Assembly (NCBI RefSeq): GCF_020509005.1 | Contig: NC_063019.1 | Location: 1,612,001 to 1,676,000 of the forward strand | DNA: 64,000 nucleotides | Direction of reading: 5' to 3' | Source of the DNA: Fulvia fulva | Taxonomy: Eukaryota; Ascomycota; Dothideomycetes; Mycosphaerellales; Mycosphaerellaceae | In this document: positions 33,194 through 45,784 of the stretch, in pieces | How the letters are laid out: each line of letters begins with the position of its first letter | How positions within the stretch are numbered: position 1 is the stretch's first letter | Notes under the pieces: model-generated | What the model saw: only the letters and a program-made list of their open reading frames with translations | Database searches by the model: none | Told to the model about the DNA's origin: nothing | Made by a program: the position numbers and the translations under genes

Positions 33194-33620
33194 TTTGTGT
33201 AGGAATAAGAGCAACCTATATCAGTACAGGTTACTTATATCCCTTACTATCGTAGCAGAAAACATCTAGGAATCAGAAGTCTACCCCGTCTATCCTATTA
33301 AGGAGCTTAGTTCGATACTAAGTAATAGGTAACCTAGACAAGGACTCTATACGGCTTACTTAAAGCCAATACCTTGAAGATACTCTATAGGCAGAACTAT
33401 ATCGAGATACTATCAAGAAGGACTTCAAGTAAGTCATTTGAAGCTCTACTAGGAGAGACAGACCTGTGTCCTAGCCCCGAGACCTTACACCGCTCCTTTA
33501 CTTTACTAAGTAGGCCTTAGTATCCACACCTACGAACTTTCCTATTCTACACTAGAAGCCTTAGCAGGATCTAAGCCACCACTCTAGAACATACATACCT
33601 TGTTTCATTACATCCAATTT
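33194..33620 (+). other. Cop2 untranslated leader
   Basis: About 430 bp between the primer site and recognisable gag. It is conserved in Cop1 and Cop3. I see no coding signal in it. Confidence 0.55.
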
Positions 33621-33649
33621 ATTATAGATCTATATTAAGAGAAGACAGA

Positions 33650-36600
33650 GGAGAAGGGAGGCAAAATCCCAATTCTTAGGAGGGACAATTAGAAGAGATG
33701 GTTTAACCTTCAGAGATACAAGATAGAGAGCCAATCAGCATTCTTTACAATTGATGACCTAATAGAAGTGTCTTTTGACAACATCAAGGGCAAGACTCTG
33801 AAACTCTAAGAAGAGGCTATAACCAAAGAGATCCTCAATACGCCAACATAGACAAGTCACAATGCAGTATGCAACTTCAGTATCCTTAGTAGGATTATAG
33901 AAGAAGATGAATTTGAGCTTAAGGGCTCATATGAATCTAGAAGAGCTGCTGAGAAGTGGGTGTATCTCTGGAACAAGTATAGCCAGGTGCTACCAACCTA
34001 TGTATATGAGCTCACAAAGCAATTTGTGACCTTTGAGATGAGTGAAGAGTTCACCATCAGATCTGCATAGACACACCTGGTTTCTCTTGGAAAAAGGATT
34101 GCTGATGTTGACCTAGAGGGTCAGTATTACAGGAAAGCTAATGTGAGGATGACCCAGCTCTTAAGCTCACTACCACCTGACTACTATGTAGCCAGGGATA
34201 CTATCATGGCTCAGCTAAAGATGGATCATAAAAGGACCTTAAAGATCCTTGAAGCTCAAGAAGCCAGGTTAGATCCCTCTAAGGCTGAGTATGGCATGGC
34301 AGCCACCTGGGTCAAGCCCTCAGGTCTAGCAAGACCACTCTCCTGCCTTCTCTGTGAGAAGGATCATCTGATCAAGGACTGCCCTAGTTTGCCTGAGGCA
34401 AGAAAGGTCCTTAGATCTTATTCCTAACCACCATCTTCCCAGAATATAACACATGTCAAGAAGAAGAGAACTCCACTACCCACTTCAAGGAGGACACCAA
34501 GAGAGAAGTCCTCTATGGAAGAACTTAAGAAAATGGTGAAGAAACTCAGCTCTGACATGCTGTCACTCCAGAAGAACCAGGCCTAGTCTTATACCTCTAA
34601 AGCAAAGAAGACTAGAAAAGGTTTCTCCGCCTAAGAGTCACTATGTAGCTCATCCCTAGAGACAATGTCTGATGATGATGAGTATGATGAAGTGGCTCAC
34701 TCAACTGCAGAAGTCCAAGGCAAGTTCCCCTCGTCAGAGTGGTTACTTGACTCCTGTGCTTCATCCTATATGACTGACCAAAGCTACCTCTTTAGATCTA
34801 TGACTCCCTTGATAAGGAAGAAATGGATCAAAGTGGGAGGTGGGTTTTTATTAGCCACTCATATTGGGAATGCAGAGATGAGTAGGAGAGCTGGCAGAAA
34901 AGTTGTTTTGGAAGATGTCCTACTTATACCTAAGCTAGGAGTGAACCTGGTTTTATAGAACCAGTTTAGCAAGCAGTTTGGTGTGCAACCTCCATCATTT
35001 TCTCTTGTTTCCCCCTCGAGTAAGACTGTTGTCTAGACAAAGCTCCTTGGGGGGGTTCTATTCATTGATAAGATTTCTCCTCTCCTACAAGAACGGGCAC
35101 ATTACTCATCATGTACACTACCAATAGAGAATGCCTTTGTGACTGCTTAATCAGAGACCGACCTGAAGCAGTGGGAGCTTTGGCATAGAAGATTTGCACA
35201 CTTTGGGAAGAATTTGCTCCAGAATCTTCACAAGGTAACAGACTTGAAAGAACCCATTCCTATCCCTAAGGATGGCTTTCACCAGTGCAGAGGATGCTCA
35301 ATAGCAAAGATAAAGAAGTACAAAGGCAAAGTTATAGAGAGAAGACCTGAAAGACTTGCCCTTGTATCTATTGACATATGTGGCCCACTACTAATCTCAA
35401 GACTAGGATTCAAATACTAGCTTGAGATTGTTGACAACTTCTCTAGGAAGAAGTGGACCTTTCCTCTTAGGAAAAGAGAAGATGCTCTAGTTGCTCTCTA
35501 GAACTGGAAGATCAAAGCAGAGAGGAAATTATTAGCGCAGCTGAAAGTAGTAAGACTTGACAATGCAAAAGAACTTATTGTATTAGTGAAGTAGTAGGAG
35601 AAGGATTTAGGGATTGGGCTCGAGCCGACTGAGGCATACAACTCTCTACAGAATGGACCAGTTAAGAGGTCAATACAAACCTCAGAGGACTCTATAAGGG
35701 CAATGCTTGAAGAGGCTAAAATGCCGGTTGAATTTTAGCCTGAAGCACTAGAGGCCCAAACTTATATAAGGAACAAACTGCCAAATGGCCTAGATTACGA
35801 TAGGTTCAAGGTTTCACTAGATGAGGCTTTTGATAGTATCAAACCGACCATTAACTATTTGAAAGTTTGGGGATGCAAAGCTGTTGTCTATATAGACACA
35901 AGATCCCAACCTTAATGGGCAAGAAGTGACAAGCTAATAAATAGGGGTAAAGAAGCAGTGTTTATTAGGTATATTAAAAACACAGCTAAAGCCCGGCTCT
36001 TTTAGGAACTAGACATAAGAGCTGTTAAACAACACACATATACAGACTTCTTTAAGGACCAGCCTAGAGGTGATATAGGTCTCAATGTTCTAACATTGAA
36101 TCTACTAAGCAGTACACTAGCTAGGAAGCCCTTAGGAAGGCCGAGGAAGAACGTATCCTTAGGACAATCTACCTACTATTTAGGCGTCTATTAAAGCACC
36201 CCCCGAAATAGATCAGCCAATTGAAAGCCCTAAAGTCGCTTAGCCGAGAAAGCTGTTTGTGCAACTTCCCTAGCCTCCGGAGAACGTAGGGGAATTTCAG
36301 AAAATCGATCAGCTAATTAAGAGAAGCTCCCTAGATCCCTAGGAAATAGACGTTACTAGGTCACAAGTGACGGTCCCTAAATCATCCCTTAGAAAGAGAA
36401 AGGCTAACTATGATGTTAAGGGCTATGACATGAAACAGAAAGCCCCAAAATTTATAGTCCCTAAGCCCGAACTAACTACTGAAGTGGGAGAAGCAATAGA
36501 CCTCTTAGAGAACCTTGCTGCTTTTTACTAAGCTTTCTTTGTAGCTATACAATCAGTGGACAGTTAAATACTATAGGATAGCGAATTCCTGGAAGAAGTT

Positions 36601-38270
36601 GAGGAAATAGCCTTTATAGCAACTATAGAAGCCATTACATATAAGCAAGAGGTCCTAATTCCAAAATCCTATAAGGATGCTATAAATGACAAGAAATAGG
36701 GACATCTTTAGAAGGAAGCAATCCAAAAGGAACTAGATGCTCTATAGAGTAACAACACCTAGGAAAATTCTGTTCTACTAAAAGGAGCAAATCTAGTTAC
36801 ATTAAGATAGGTCTTTGATATTAAGAGAAGCATTAGTAGAGCTATTGAAAAGTTCAAGGCTAGACTAGTTGTAAGGGGCTTCTTACAGAAGTTTAGTGTT
36901 GACTTTATAGAGACATTTGTACCTATCGTAAGATAGGACACCCTTAGGGTGTTTATAGCTATTATGTATAAGAAGGATCTTTATCTTTACTAAGTGGATA
37001 TGAACAATACATTCACAGAAAGCACCCTCTATAAAGACATCTTTATGTTACTACTACTAGGAGTTGAGCTTCTACTAAACATAGTGTTCAAAATCCTCAA
37101 AAGCTTGTATAGACTTAAGCAAGCAGCTAGAGATTGGAATCAACTCTGTGTGTCAAAGCTTAGAGAGATTGGATTCACACAGTTAGAAGTGGATCCATGC
37201 CTACTTATCTATAAGAAGAGGGAGATCATAATCCTTATACATGTGGATGACATTCCAATTGCTGCACTAAAGTTGACAGATGTTCTCTAGTTCAAAAGAG
37301 AACTTGGCAAGATCTTCAAGATCAAAGATCTAGGTGAACCTGAAAAGATCCTTGGCATGAGAGTCACAAGGGACAGGAAGAGAGGAATCCTGAAACTTGA
37401 CCAAGGACACTTTATTAGGGACAGCCTAGCCAAGATAGGAATGAACTATGAGAAGGCAGCACCTACACACTCACCTATAGACAGCTATGAGGCCCTCAAA
37501 CCTTCAAGCTATATAGATGAGAGGTGTGACAAGGCAGAGTACCAGAGTATTAATAGTACTTGGATGTGGCCAGCAACAATCATAAGGCCAGACATTGCTT
37601 TTGCCCTAGGAAGGATGAGCTCATTTGTGAGTGACCCATCCACCTACTACATGAAGGCTTTGGAGAAGATCACTAGGTACCTAAGATCATACCCTGATCT
37701 AGGACTTCAGTTCTTAAAGTCTAGAAAAGGACACCTTATTAGATACTATGATTCTGATTATGTAATAGACAAAGCAGACAGAGTCTCAATCCTTAGGTAT
37801 GTCTTCTTCCTCTGTGGGGCACCAGTTTCTTGGATGAGCAAGAAGCAAAAGTCTGTAGCAACATCTATAATGGAGGCTGAATACATAGCCATGAATATAT
37901 ATACGAAGCAGTCCTAATTCCTAGCTTCACTGCTAAGGAAAATGGATTGTCTAGAGTTAGTAGGAGACTGTTCCTATCAACCAAGAATCACTAGAAACTA
38001 GGAGACTGTATCAAATTTGAGACCAGTCTAATTAAGAGGTGACAATCAAGCTGCCCTCACCCTAGTAAAAGATGCACATGTTCATGACAAGTCGAAGCAC
38101 ATTGACATTGCCTATAACGCTATTAGGAAACTTTAGTGGAGGAGGCTTATTGCTGTTAAGTACACCCCAACCTCTGAGATAGTTGTAGACGGGTTTACAA
38201 AACCAAAGACTAGTCTACACTTCTAGAGGTTTGTAAGCCAGCTGAACCTGTCATAAAAAGGTCTAAGTAC
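33650..38270 (+). pseudogene. gag-pol: Cop2 gag-protease-integrase-RT-RNase H polyprotein
   Basis: Gag starts near 33650 and its zinc knuckle CLLCEKDHLIKDCP is intact at about 34340-34385. The protease (about 34730-34960) has LLDSCASSYMTD: Cys where the canonical Gly of DSGAS sits, and Tyr for His. The GAG-pre-integrase and integrase zinc region (HRRFAHFG...CRGCSIAK) is at about 35185-35350 and the integrase core continues to about 35800. RT lies at about 36650-37300 with the catalytic box HVDDI near 37240. RNase H lies at about 37730-37900 (YDSDY, MEAEYIAM). The first half is in one frame and RT onward in another, so an indel lies between about 36005 and 36660. Stops are few compared with the neighbouring elements. 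Confidence 0.9.
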
Positions 38271-38321
38271 TATTGATAGGAAGTGAGCAGACTGTAACCT
38301 CCTATACGAGATGAGTGGGAG

Positions 38322-38556
38322 TGTTAAGATGTAGCATCTCAAAGGGAGTCAACAATCAGGAAGTGATCTAGCAGCCTGAGGCATCCACGATGACTCAGCT
38401 TGTAGGGAGATACCTTCTCTCCCCTTTAGCTTAGATAGACATCCAACACAATCAACATATTGGTTCCTGATATATTACTATATGCTCGTGCTATTAGTTA
38501 GTTAAAGATTAATCTCTTACTCCACTCCGCTACTATCTACCCGTACCTGTTCAACA
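38322..38556 (+). repeat. Cop2 3' LTR, 235 bp
   Basis: Preceded by a purine-rich tract (gatgagtgggag). It ends ttcaaca, complete to the last base, followed directly by Cop1 RNase H region sequence. Confidence 0.93.
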
Positions 38557-39170
38557 ACTTCAGTTCTTAAAGTCTAGAAAAGGACACCTTATTAGATACT
38601 ATAATTCTGATTATACTATAGACAAAGTAGACAGAGTCTCAATCCTTAGGTATGTCTTCTTCCTCTATAGGGCACCAGTTTCTTAGATAAGTAAGAAGCA
38701 AAAGTCTATAGCAACGTCTATAATAGAGGCTGAATATATAGCTATAAATGTATATACGAAGTAGTCCTAATTCCTAGCTTTACTACTATGAGAAATAGAT
38801 TGTCTAGAGTTAGTAGGAGACTATTCCTATCGACTAAGAATCACTAGAAACTAGGAGACTGTATCAAATTTGAGACTAGTCTAATTAAGAGGTGACAATC
38901 AAGCTACCCTTACCCTAGTAAAAGATTTACATGTTCATAACAAGTCGAAGTATATTAACATTGCCTATAATGCTGTTAGGAAACTTTAGTAGAGGAGGCT
39001 TATTGCTATTAAGTACACCCTAACCTCTAAGATAGTTATAGACGGGTTTACAAAACTAAAGACTAGTCTACACTTCTAGAGGTTTATAAGCTAGCTTAAC
39101 CTGTTATAAAAAGGTCCAAGTACTATTGATAGGAAGTGAGCAGACTATAACCTCCTATACGAGATAAGTA
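38557..39170 (+). pseudogene. pol: Cop1 pol, RNase H end
   Basis: It matches Cop2 37704-38320 with heavy extra RIP: Cop2 tggatgagc is here tagataagt, and the catalytic-type MEAEYIAM segment has become IEAEYIAI. It includes the 3' non-coding end and a purine tract before the LTR. Confidence 0.85.
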
Positions 39171-39174
39171 GAAG

Positions 39175-39409
39175 TGTTAAGATATAGCATCTTAAAGGGA
39201 GTCAACAATTAGGAAGTGATCTAGTAGCCTAAGGCATCTACAATGACTTAGCTTATAGGGAGATACCTTCTCTCCCCTTTAGCTTAGATAGACATCTAAC
39301 ACAATCAATACATTAGTTCCTAGTATATTGCTATATACTCGTGCTATTAGTTAGTTAAAGATTAATCTCTTACTCCACTCCGCTACTATCTACCCGTACC
39401 TATTTAACA
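39175..39409 (+). repeat. Cop1 right (3') LTR, 235 bp
   Basis: It begins TGTTAAGATA and ends TTTAACA, followed by the duplication aggat (39410-39414). Confidence 0.95.
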
Positions 39410-39414
39410 AGGAT

Positions 39415-40483
39415 AAAAATAGGCTAAGCGGCTACTAGGATATTACCGGCGAGCCTAAGGCCACCTATTATAAGGGCCTGTTCTTATACTATATGATTAA
39501 CCCCGATAAGCGCCTAGTAAAGGATTAGCGCTTAGAGTAGTAGAAGAAGTACTAGAAAAACTTTTTTAACTACTACTTAACCGACGACGGCGAGCGTCTA
39601 CTTAGTATATTAAATCGTAACAATCGTAAGGACTAGGAACGTAACAAGCCTATTACTAATACAAAGAAGGTATTACTAAGCGATAAGGGCTTTATTAGCC
39701 TTACTATTCTTTCTAGCTTAATTAGTAAGTTAAGCGTTAACTTTAGGGATTACTAGGTATATAATAACTGTTTAGACACTTATATAATTAATCATTATGA
39801 CTAGGAGGGTATAGAGTTTATTATAGAGCGCCTTACTACTTTAGAAATATAGGCCTAAATAACTACCTTACTATTCATAGCGTTAGGGCGTATTTATATA
39901 TTAATTAGGGGCTATTTATTCATCTTACTAGATATAGCTTACTACCTAGGCTTTTATATAAACGTCATTTCTTATATACGTATAGAAATAGCTAGACTCT
40001 AGTAGTACGGACGTAGTAATTCAATATAGTATAACGACACTAAATTAATAGACCTATACCGCCCTACGGGTACAATCCCTTTCTTTAAGGTAGTTATACT
40101 ACCTAAGTTACCTTTTATTTACTAATAGCCTATAAAAGAGGGCCTAGTACTACCGAAGGTTACTAAAAAGATACGTAACGCGTACTTTATTAGTACTATT
40201 AGTAGGGGTATAAACATCGGCGATAAACCTACTAATAGCGTAGTATTGCTAACTACTTAAGAGGATAGTAACCGTACCGTTCTCGTAGTTATAAATAGTA
40301 CTAGGGGTACTAAAGGTATAGCTACGTCTAGTAGGACCCCTATTAAATACCGAAAGCTCTCTAGCTACTAGTAGTATTAAATCTTTAGTTATATTAGCGC
40401 TAAACGTATTAAGTAGTTACCGCTTAGAGTTAAGGGTGTGATTATTAGCGATAGTCTAAGCGTAACCCTTACTATATATTATA
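39415..40483 (+). pseudogene. Cop0 gag C-terminus and protease
   Basis: The frame is continuous with 20672. It first shows a possible knuckle region (FLYYMINPDKR, with Tyr likely from Cys). A Copia protease-like segment at about 39765-39960 reads NCLDTYIINHYDWEG, then LDIAYYLGFYINVIS (compare DVAYxPGFHVNIVS of Copia proteases) and LWWYGR. A spacer of unclear function runs to 40483, where Lin1b is inserted. Tyr and Ile replace many His, Cys, Met and Thr positions through RIP. Confidence 0.65.
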
Positions 40484-40559
40484 TACTACCTACTCGACGC
40501 GTCGGCTCATCGATCTCTACGCCAAAACAAGACACATTCGAAAGCTCTCATCAAGGCCA

Positions 40560-41975
40560 TTCTAACGATATATAAAGCAGGCCACTGCCCCTAGGACTGA
40601 GGGAGTTCTACCTTATTCAATCTGGATAGCTTGAAGCTCTCTTCACCCTATTTCTTCAGCTCTAAACGCCGCGGAGGTGCCTAGCTATATTAGGCAACTC
40701 CTAGGCAATAGTAGCCTAGGCTACGGCACTAACGGCGCCTACGGCCCTATAGGCGAAGCCCCCCTAAGACAACTAGTAGCAACCTATAGAGGACGCAAAA
40801 AGTATAGAAACTAACGATCAGCTCCCTTACCGGTCTCTATAGGTAATGATCACTTAGCTACGCACGGCGCTTATACTGTCGTATTACCGAGGGCAATAAG
40901 AAATGAGGACGACGTCCTAGGCGATTAGCAAGGCCACCCGGAATCAACACCCCTATAGCTAGGCATCGGTCGCGGCATCGATACTAGGCCCCCGCCTAAC
41001 GTACGATGTAGTTACGATCCGCATTATAGCAAAGGAAGACTAGGCCGAAGTTGCGAAGCTATCGAACAAGGAGCTCGCCTAACGAATCAACCAACTAGGG
41101 GTAGTCGTAGTGAACTAATAGTCTAACGGCACTCTATAGATCTATACTAGCTCTACTACTGCTAGGAGGTACCTAGAGGCACAGCTATAGTAGGCATCTA
41201 AGGTTGCGGTATTAGCGAAGGTCTTAACGAAACAATTCACGATCCTAGTCCACGACATGCCTAAGGAGTTTAACCTAACTAACTAGGGTCACCTACGCGC
41301 TCTCTAAGAGGACAACCCGGTCACTCTTAACTCTCTAATCTAGAAGGCGACTTGGCTCTATAGGAAATGGCTAGAAGGCAAGAAGGCCTCGGCGCTAATA
41401 GTATAGCTACAAGACGCGAAAGCGGCGGATCTAGCGATAGAACAAGGCCTAGTCTAGCAATATAGCCTTAAGACAGTAGAAAAGCACTCCTTATCCTTTC
41501 GTGTCCTCTAATGCTTCAAATACTAATAGTATAGACACCAAACCTACACGTGTATAAACAAGTAGGCCTACTCGAACTATATAGGAGACTATATGTCTAG
41601 GGACTATATATTGACTACGAGACGGTACGCGAACTGTCCGGGGCACTACCTATCGTATAGTGCGGAATGCCTATAGCGGAAACTAGCGAAAAATAAGGCA
41701 ATCACAAACAGAACCGTCGCCCTAAGATTCTACGGCGACCGTAAGGCTAGCCTATACCGGAACTAACTAGCGGCGGTCGGGCATAAGCGCCCTAGGGCCG
41801 AGAACGATATAAAGGATGCGTAACCTAGGGCGTACGGGAGGCCACGTGCTCTACTAGCTACGGCGAGGGAATCTAACTAGGCCCGGCTCCCCTTTAGTAT
41901 ATAGCCGATAGGCGTAGACTAGGACGTATAGGGCAGTAGGATATAGGACGATATAGAGGAAATGATTGTCGATGC
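40560..41975 (+). pseudogene. Lin1b ORF1 (zinc-knuckle protein)
   Basis: Same product as Lin1a ORF1. The CCHC knuckle near 41515 has its second Cys changed to Tyr (CFKY). About 15 TAG or TAA codons interrupt it. Confidence 0.8.
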
Positions 41976-41984
41976 CGATGACTA

Positions 41985-44900
41985 GCCTCGACACGCTTAG
42001 CATTATCTAGTATAACGTCAACTATAGTAAGGTTATAGTCTAGAACCATTTCCTATACGAGGCGGACCCGCGCGTCTACTACGTCCTTATAATCTAGGAG
42101 CTATAGATTAACCCGTACTATAAGAGACTAACGACCTATAAGTCACTAGGCTACACGACATGCCTACGAGGCGACGGTAGACCCCGCACGTACTTCTATG
42201 TCAGCAAGGACATACTAGAATCCGACTAGGAGGTAGTGTACTACGTAGACGAAGAAGGCGGGGGCGATATTACCTCCCTCTACGTAGGTAGCACCTAGAT
42301 ACATAACCTATATATACAACCGCTAGCCTCGAGGTCTAGCCGCGACCTAGGGATCTATAGACACCTAGACAGTGCGCTTAAGAGACAAGGGTGCTACATC
42401 GTAGTAGGAGACTTCAATATATACTACCCTTCCTAGGAAAGCCTTATACAGCCGCACCCTATAGCCGACGAAGTACTCGACTTAATAGCGAGCAACGTAA
42501 TTGCCCTTAATACCCCGAAGGACCTAGGCACCTAGAAGAGAGGGGGACTCTAAGGCACGATCGACCTCTCCTAGATCTCAGATAGCTACTACTATACGGT
42601 AACCTACTATAGGATCGAACATGAACTCGAGGCGTCGTTAGACTATATACTAGTCAGGACCTCTATTACGACATAGAAACAACGTATACTAGCGGGAACC
42701 CCTAAGCTAAACTAGGGAAAGGCCTACTAGGCCAATATCTAGGCGTACCTCGATAACTCTAAGAGGCTAGTCTAGATCGCGCAGTAGCAATATAATAGTA
42801 AAGACGAGATAGACGAAGTAGTCTAGGGGTTGACAGACGAAATAAGAAAAGCAACCTCACTTTACGTTCCGCTTACCTAACTAACGACATAGTCTAAACT
42901 ATACTAGACGCCGGAGTACACTACGGTAGTAAGAGAAGTAAGGAGAGCCCGCCGGGTGTAGACGAGTAGCTATAGCGAGGAGGCCTAGAACGTATATAGG
43001 GAGGCATACTAATAGAAGAAAGCTATAATACGAAGGGAGAAAGTAGTCGGCTAGAGGGCTATAGTAGAAGAAATCGCCGGCAAGCTAGAGAGGATATAGA
43101 AGCTAGCGAAATGGGCCCGATAGGACCCTATATAGGGCCCCTCCTTCTCTATCCTAGCGCTATAATCGCCTAGTAGCCCGGTTAGCGACCCCGAGGCTAA
43201 GGCGCGTCTACTAGCTAGTAAGTTCTTCCCGCCCCTAGTCGAGGCTAATCTAAGCGATACAAACAGCTCTACTCCCCTAGCCCCTAGTATCGCGGTCTAA
43301 TAGGAGGTGTCCGAGGGAGAAGTTGCCGCTATACTAAGGAAGTTACCGGCGAAGAAAGCCCCGGGGCCGGATAGGATCCTTAACGAGCTACTAAAGAAGT
43401 GTAGAGATCAACTAGCCCTAGCAGTTATAGCGATCTTTAACGCCTGCCTATAGACCGGGTACCACCCGATAGCTTTTAAACAATCGACGATAGTAGTCCT
43501 ACGTAAGCCGTAGAAGGAAGACTATACGTAGGTAAAGTCGTACCGCCTAATTGCGCTCCTTAACACTCTTAGGAAGGCGCTTAAGAAGCTAGTTATAACG
43601 AGACTCTCCGAGGCGGTAGAGGAACACTCCCTACTCCCGGACACCTAGATAGGTACGCGCCTATAGCGATCGACGCTATCCGCGATAGAACTTATTACCT
43701 CTTAGGTAAAGGCTATCTAGTATAAGAATAGGGACAAGGTAGCTTCCTTACTTAGCCTAGACATATCGGGAGCCTTCGACTACGTGTTATACCCGCGGCT
43801 ACTCTATATCCTAAGGTCGAAAGGACTCCCTAAGTAGCTTGTTAACTTCGTACGGTCCTACCTCTAAAACCGTAGTACGTCGATCCTAGTCGGCTAGTAT
43901 AGAAGCCCATTTTAAGCAGTCTATACTAGAATCCCGTAAGGCTTAACGCTAGTACCTATTCTGTTCCTCTTCTTTATAGCGACGCTACTCCTAGCCCTAG
44001 AATCCCAGAACACCGCTACGAGCGGCTTCGTAGACGACATAAACATCCTAGCGTAGTCTTCCTCGACTAAGGAGAACTATAGGCTACTAGAAGAGAAGCA
44101 CAAGATCTACGAGGACTAGGCTAGGAGGTACGGGGCTCGGTTTGCCCTAGAAAAGTACAATCTGATACACTTTACGCGCCGGCCACGGTTCTATAATATA
44201 CAAGCTTCTATCTAGATATAGGGGCATACGACTAACCCGGCAAATTAGCTTAGGATCCTCGGACTATAGGTAGACCCGGCGCTACGGTAGAGGAAGTACG
44301 TATAGGCAATATTACGGAAAGCTAAACAGAATATAGCATTATGCTAGAGGCTTACTACGTCTATATAGGGGGCGGACTTCCGGTAGTCACGACTTCTATA
44401 TACGGCTATTGTACGGCCAGTCCTTACCTATAGTAGCCAAGTATAGTCCTTAGGCGAGAGGGCCTGCCTATCGAAGGGACTCGTCGCGCCGCTAGCGAAG
44501 ATCTAAAATCAATGCCTAAGGAAGGTCACTAGGGTATATAAGTCGATACTAACGAGGATGCTTAAGCACGAGACCGCTATACCGCCGATCGACCTGTATA
44601 TCTAGGGACTACGGACCTCCTACTTAGGTAAGTCGGCATAGTACCTAGTATAGAAGGTCATCGCTAGTGTAGTCGTAAGGGCCCGCGAATTAGTACTAGC
44701 GTATAGGGGCATTCGACCCGGAAACGAGCCGAACTACCGGGCAAGGGACGAATAGCTAGCAACACAATAGGAAGGTAAGAAATCGTTTATAGAGCAACTA
44801 TAGAAAGAGAGGTGGAACAACTAGGTTGTAGGGCATAGTAGACGCCCTTAGCTAGCGGGACAACCTAAGGAATAGTTAGCTACAAAATCCGCGGTCAAGC

Positions 44901-45290
44901 ACCCCCCGAAGCTTATCTACTACCGCCTTACGAGGGCATAGAGTAGTATAGTAACCTAACTACGAAGCGAACACATCGGCCTCTAGGGGTACCTATTATA
45001 GAGGAAGGTTCTAGGATATACGAATACTAGCTACCCCTACGGCTATCGCTCCTAGAACGTACGGTACGCACTCCTCGTCTGTCCGAGGTGGTCGCTAGGA
45101 AGGGGGGAGTAGATAGTAAAGGCGAGGAACCGGACGATTAGGGCACTTCTTAACAACGCTAAGGACCTACGGCGTATTACGAACTAGATACTAGAGAAGG
45201 GCTAGCTAGAACAGTACCGCCTAGTAGGAATAGTATAGGAAGAGAGGACACGACGTAGCGCGACGAGACCGGCTAGGAGCGGGGGCTAAC
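41985..45290 (+). pseudogene. Lin1b ORF2 (endonuclease + reverse transcriptase)
   Basis: Endonuclease at about 42000-42680, RT at about 43300-44280 with KAPGPDRILNELLKK and an intact FVDDINILA at about 44028-44054, and a C-terminal finger at about 45020-45090. It contains the 236 bp missing from Lin1a (43436-43671), bounded by two tatagcgatc copies (43426-43435 and 43662-43671). Confidence 0.88.
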
Positions 45291-45472
45291 GGGGTAGTGA
45301 CATAGACTACGTACGTTCAGAGGGAAAGCTAAACTAGATAAGGAGTAGTCGGGGGCGGGAAGGGTTTTCACCTATTCGGGTTTCCCTTTGTACATAACAA
45401 TAGATATATACCTATATAGGCCGGATAGGGTCCTAGAACAGGGGAATGACAAATCTATCTATCTATATTATA

Positions 45473-45597
45473 GAGTTTATAGGCTTAGTAAAGCTTATAA
45501 GATATATAATTAGTCTTAGCCTATTAGGGTAATAACCCTATACGGCTATATAGCTATAGACTTAGTAGAATTTACTATCGCCTATAACGGTAATAGG
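45473..45597 (+). pseudogene. Cop0 integrase, first part
   Basis: The frame continues from 40483 with the duplication counted once. It gives a GAG-pre-integrase tail (RLSKAYKIYN) and the start of the integrase core (ITLYGYIAIDLVEFTIAYNG), in which IDLVEF fits the first catalytic Asp segment of Copia integrases. Interrupted by GypD; resumes at 61077. Confidence 0.7.
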
Positions 45598-45767
45598 TAT
45601 AAGGGAGCCGTTCTTAATATAGGGCAAATAACGAAGTTGTTAGATAGGCTATCTAAGAGGAGCACGAGGTACGGAAAGTTGATATATAAGCCGAGGTATA
45701 CGGGCCGGCCCGTGCCGAGTCACGTGACCGACTGCTATTCACTAGACGTCCGCCTAGGCCCGTAACA
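45598..45767 (-). repeat. GypD left (3') LTR, 170 bp
   Basis: It matches 60902-61071. CACGTG at 45721-45726. The self-priming 9-mer is at 45637-45645 with two RIP-type differences from the right copy. It ends ccgtaaca. Confidence 0.95.
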
Positions 45768-45770
45768 CTA

Positions 45771-45781
45771 CCCCCCCTTCC
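45771..45781 (-). other. GypD polypurine tract
   Basis: ggaaggggggg on the element strand, then TAG, then the LTR. Confidence 0.87.
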
Positions 45782-45784
45782 AAA

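Larger units (their letters stand above)
32944..38556 (+). mobile_element. Cop2: full-length Ty1/Copia element
   Basis: 5613 bp with two 235-bp LTRs and a complete gag to RNase H region. It is the best preserved Copia here. On the left it abuts Cop1 after gtgtc; on the right its intact LTR end is followed by acttcag, so there is no target-site duplication, and 3.9 kb of Cop1 is missing at the junction. Confidence 0.92.
20668..39414 (+). mobile_element. Cop1: Ty1/Copia element, internally deleted, hosting Lin2a and Cop2
   Basis: The element is 20673-39409, flanked by agaat (20668-20672) and aggat (39410-39414), a 5-bp duplication with one RIP-type change. Its own sequence is only 1685 bp: 20673-20817, 32257-32943 and 38557-39409. 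It lacks the part equivalent to Cop2 33773-37703 (about 3.9 kb). Both outer LTRs are 235 bp; Lin2a splits the left one. Confidence 0.9.
40475..45472 (+). mobile_element. Lin1b: near full-length Tad-like LINE, family 1
   Basis: The element is about 40484-45463 (4.98 kb) in Cop0, flanked by tatattata at 40475-40483 and 45464-45472. The exact ends are ambiguous because the 3' (ATCT)n tail resembles the target. It has ORF1, ORF2 and the 3' hairpin, without the 236-bp deletion of Lin1a. Many CA dinucleotides remain, so RIP is lighter than in Lin1a. Confidence 0.93.

Noticed and set aside
36759..36941. Minus-strand frame repeated at 58239-58421
   Set aside because: Present twice only because Cop2 and Cop3 share RT sequence; both are antisense to the RT.
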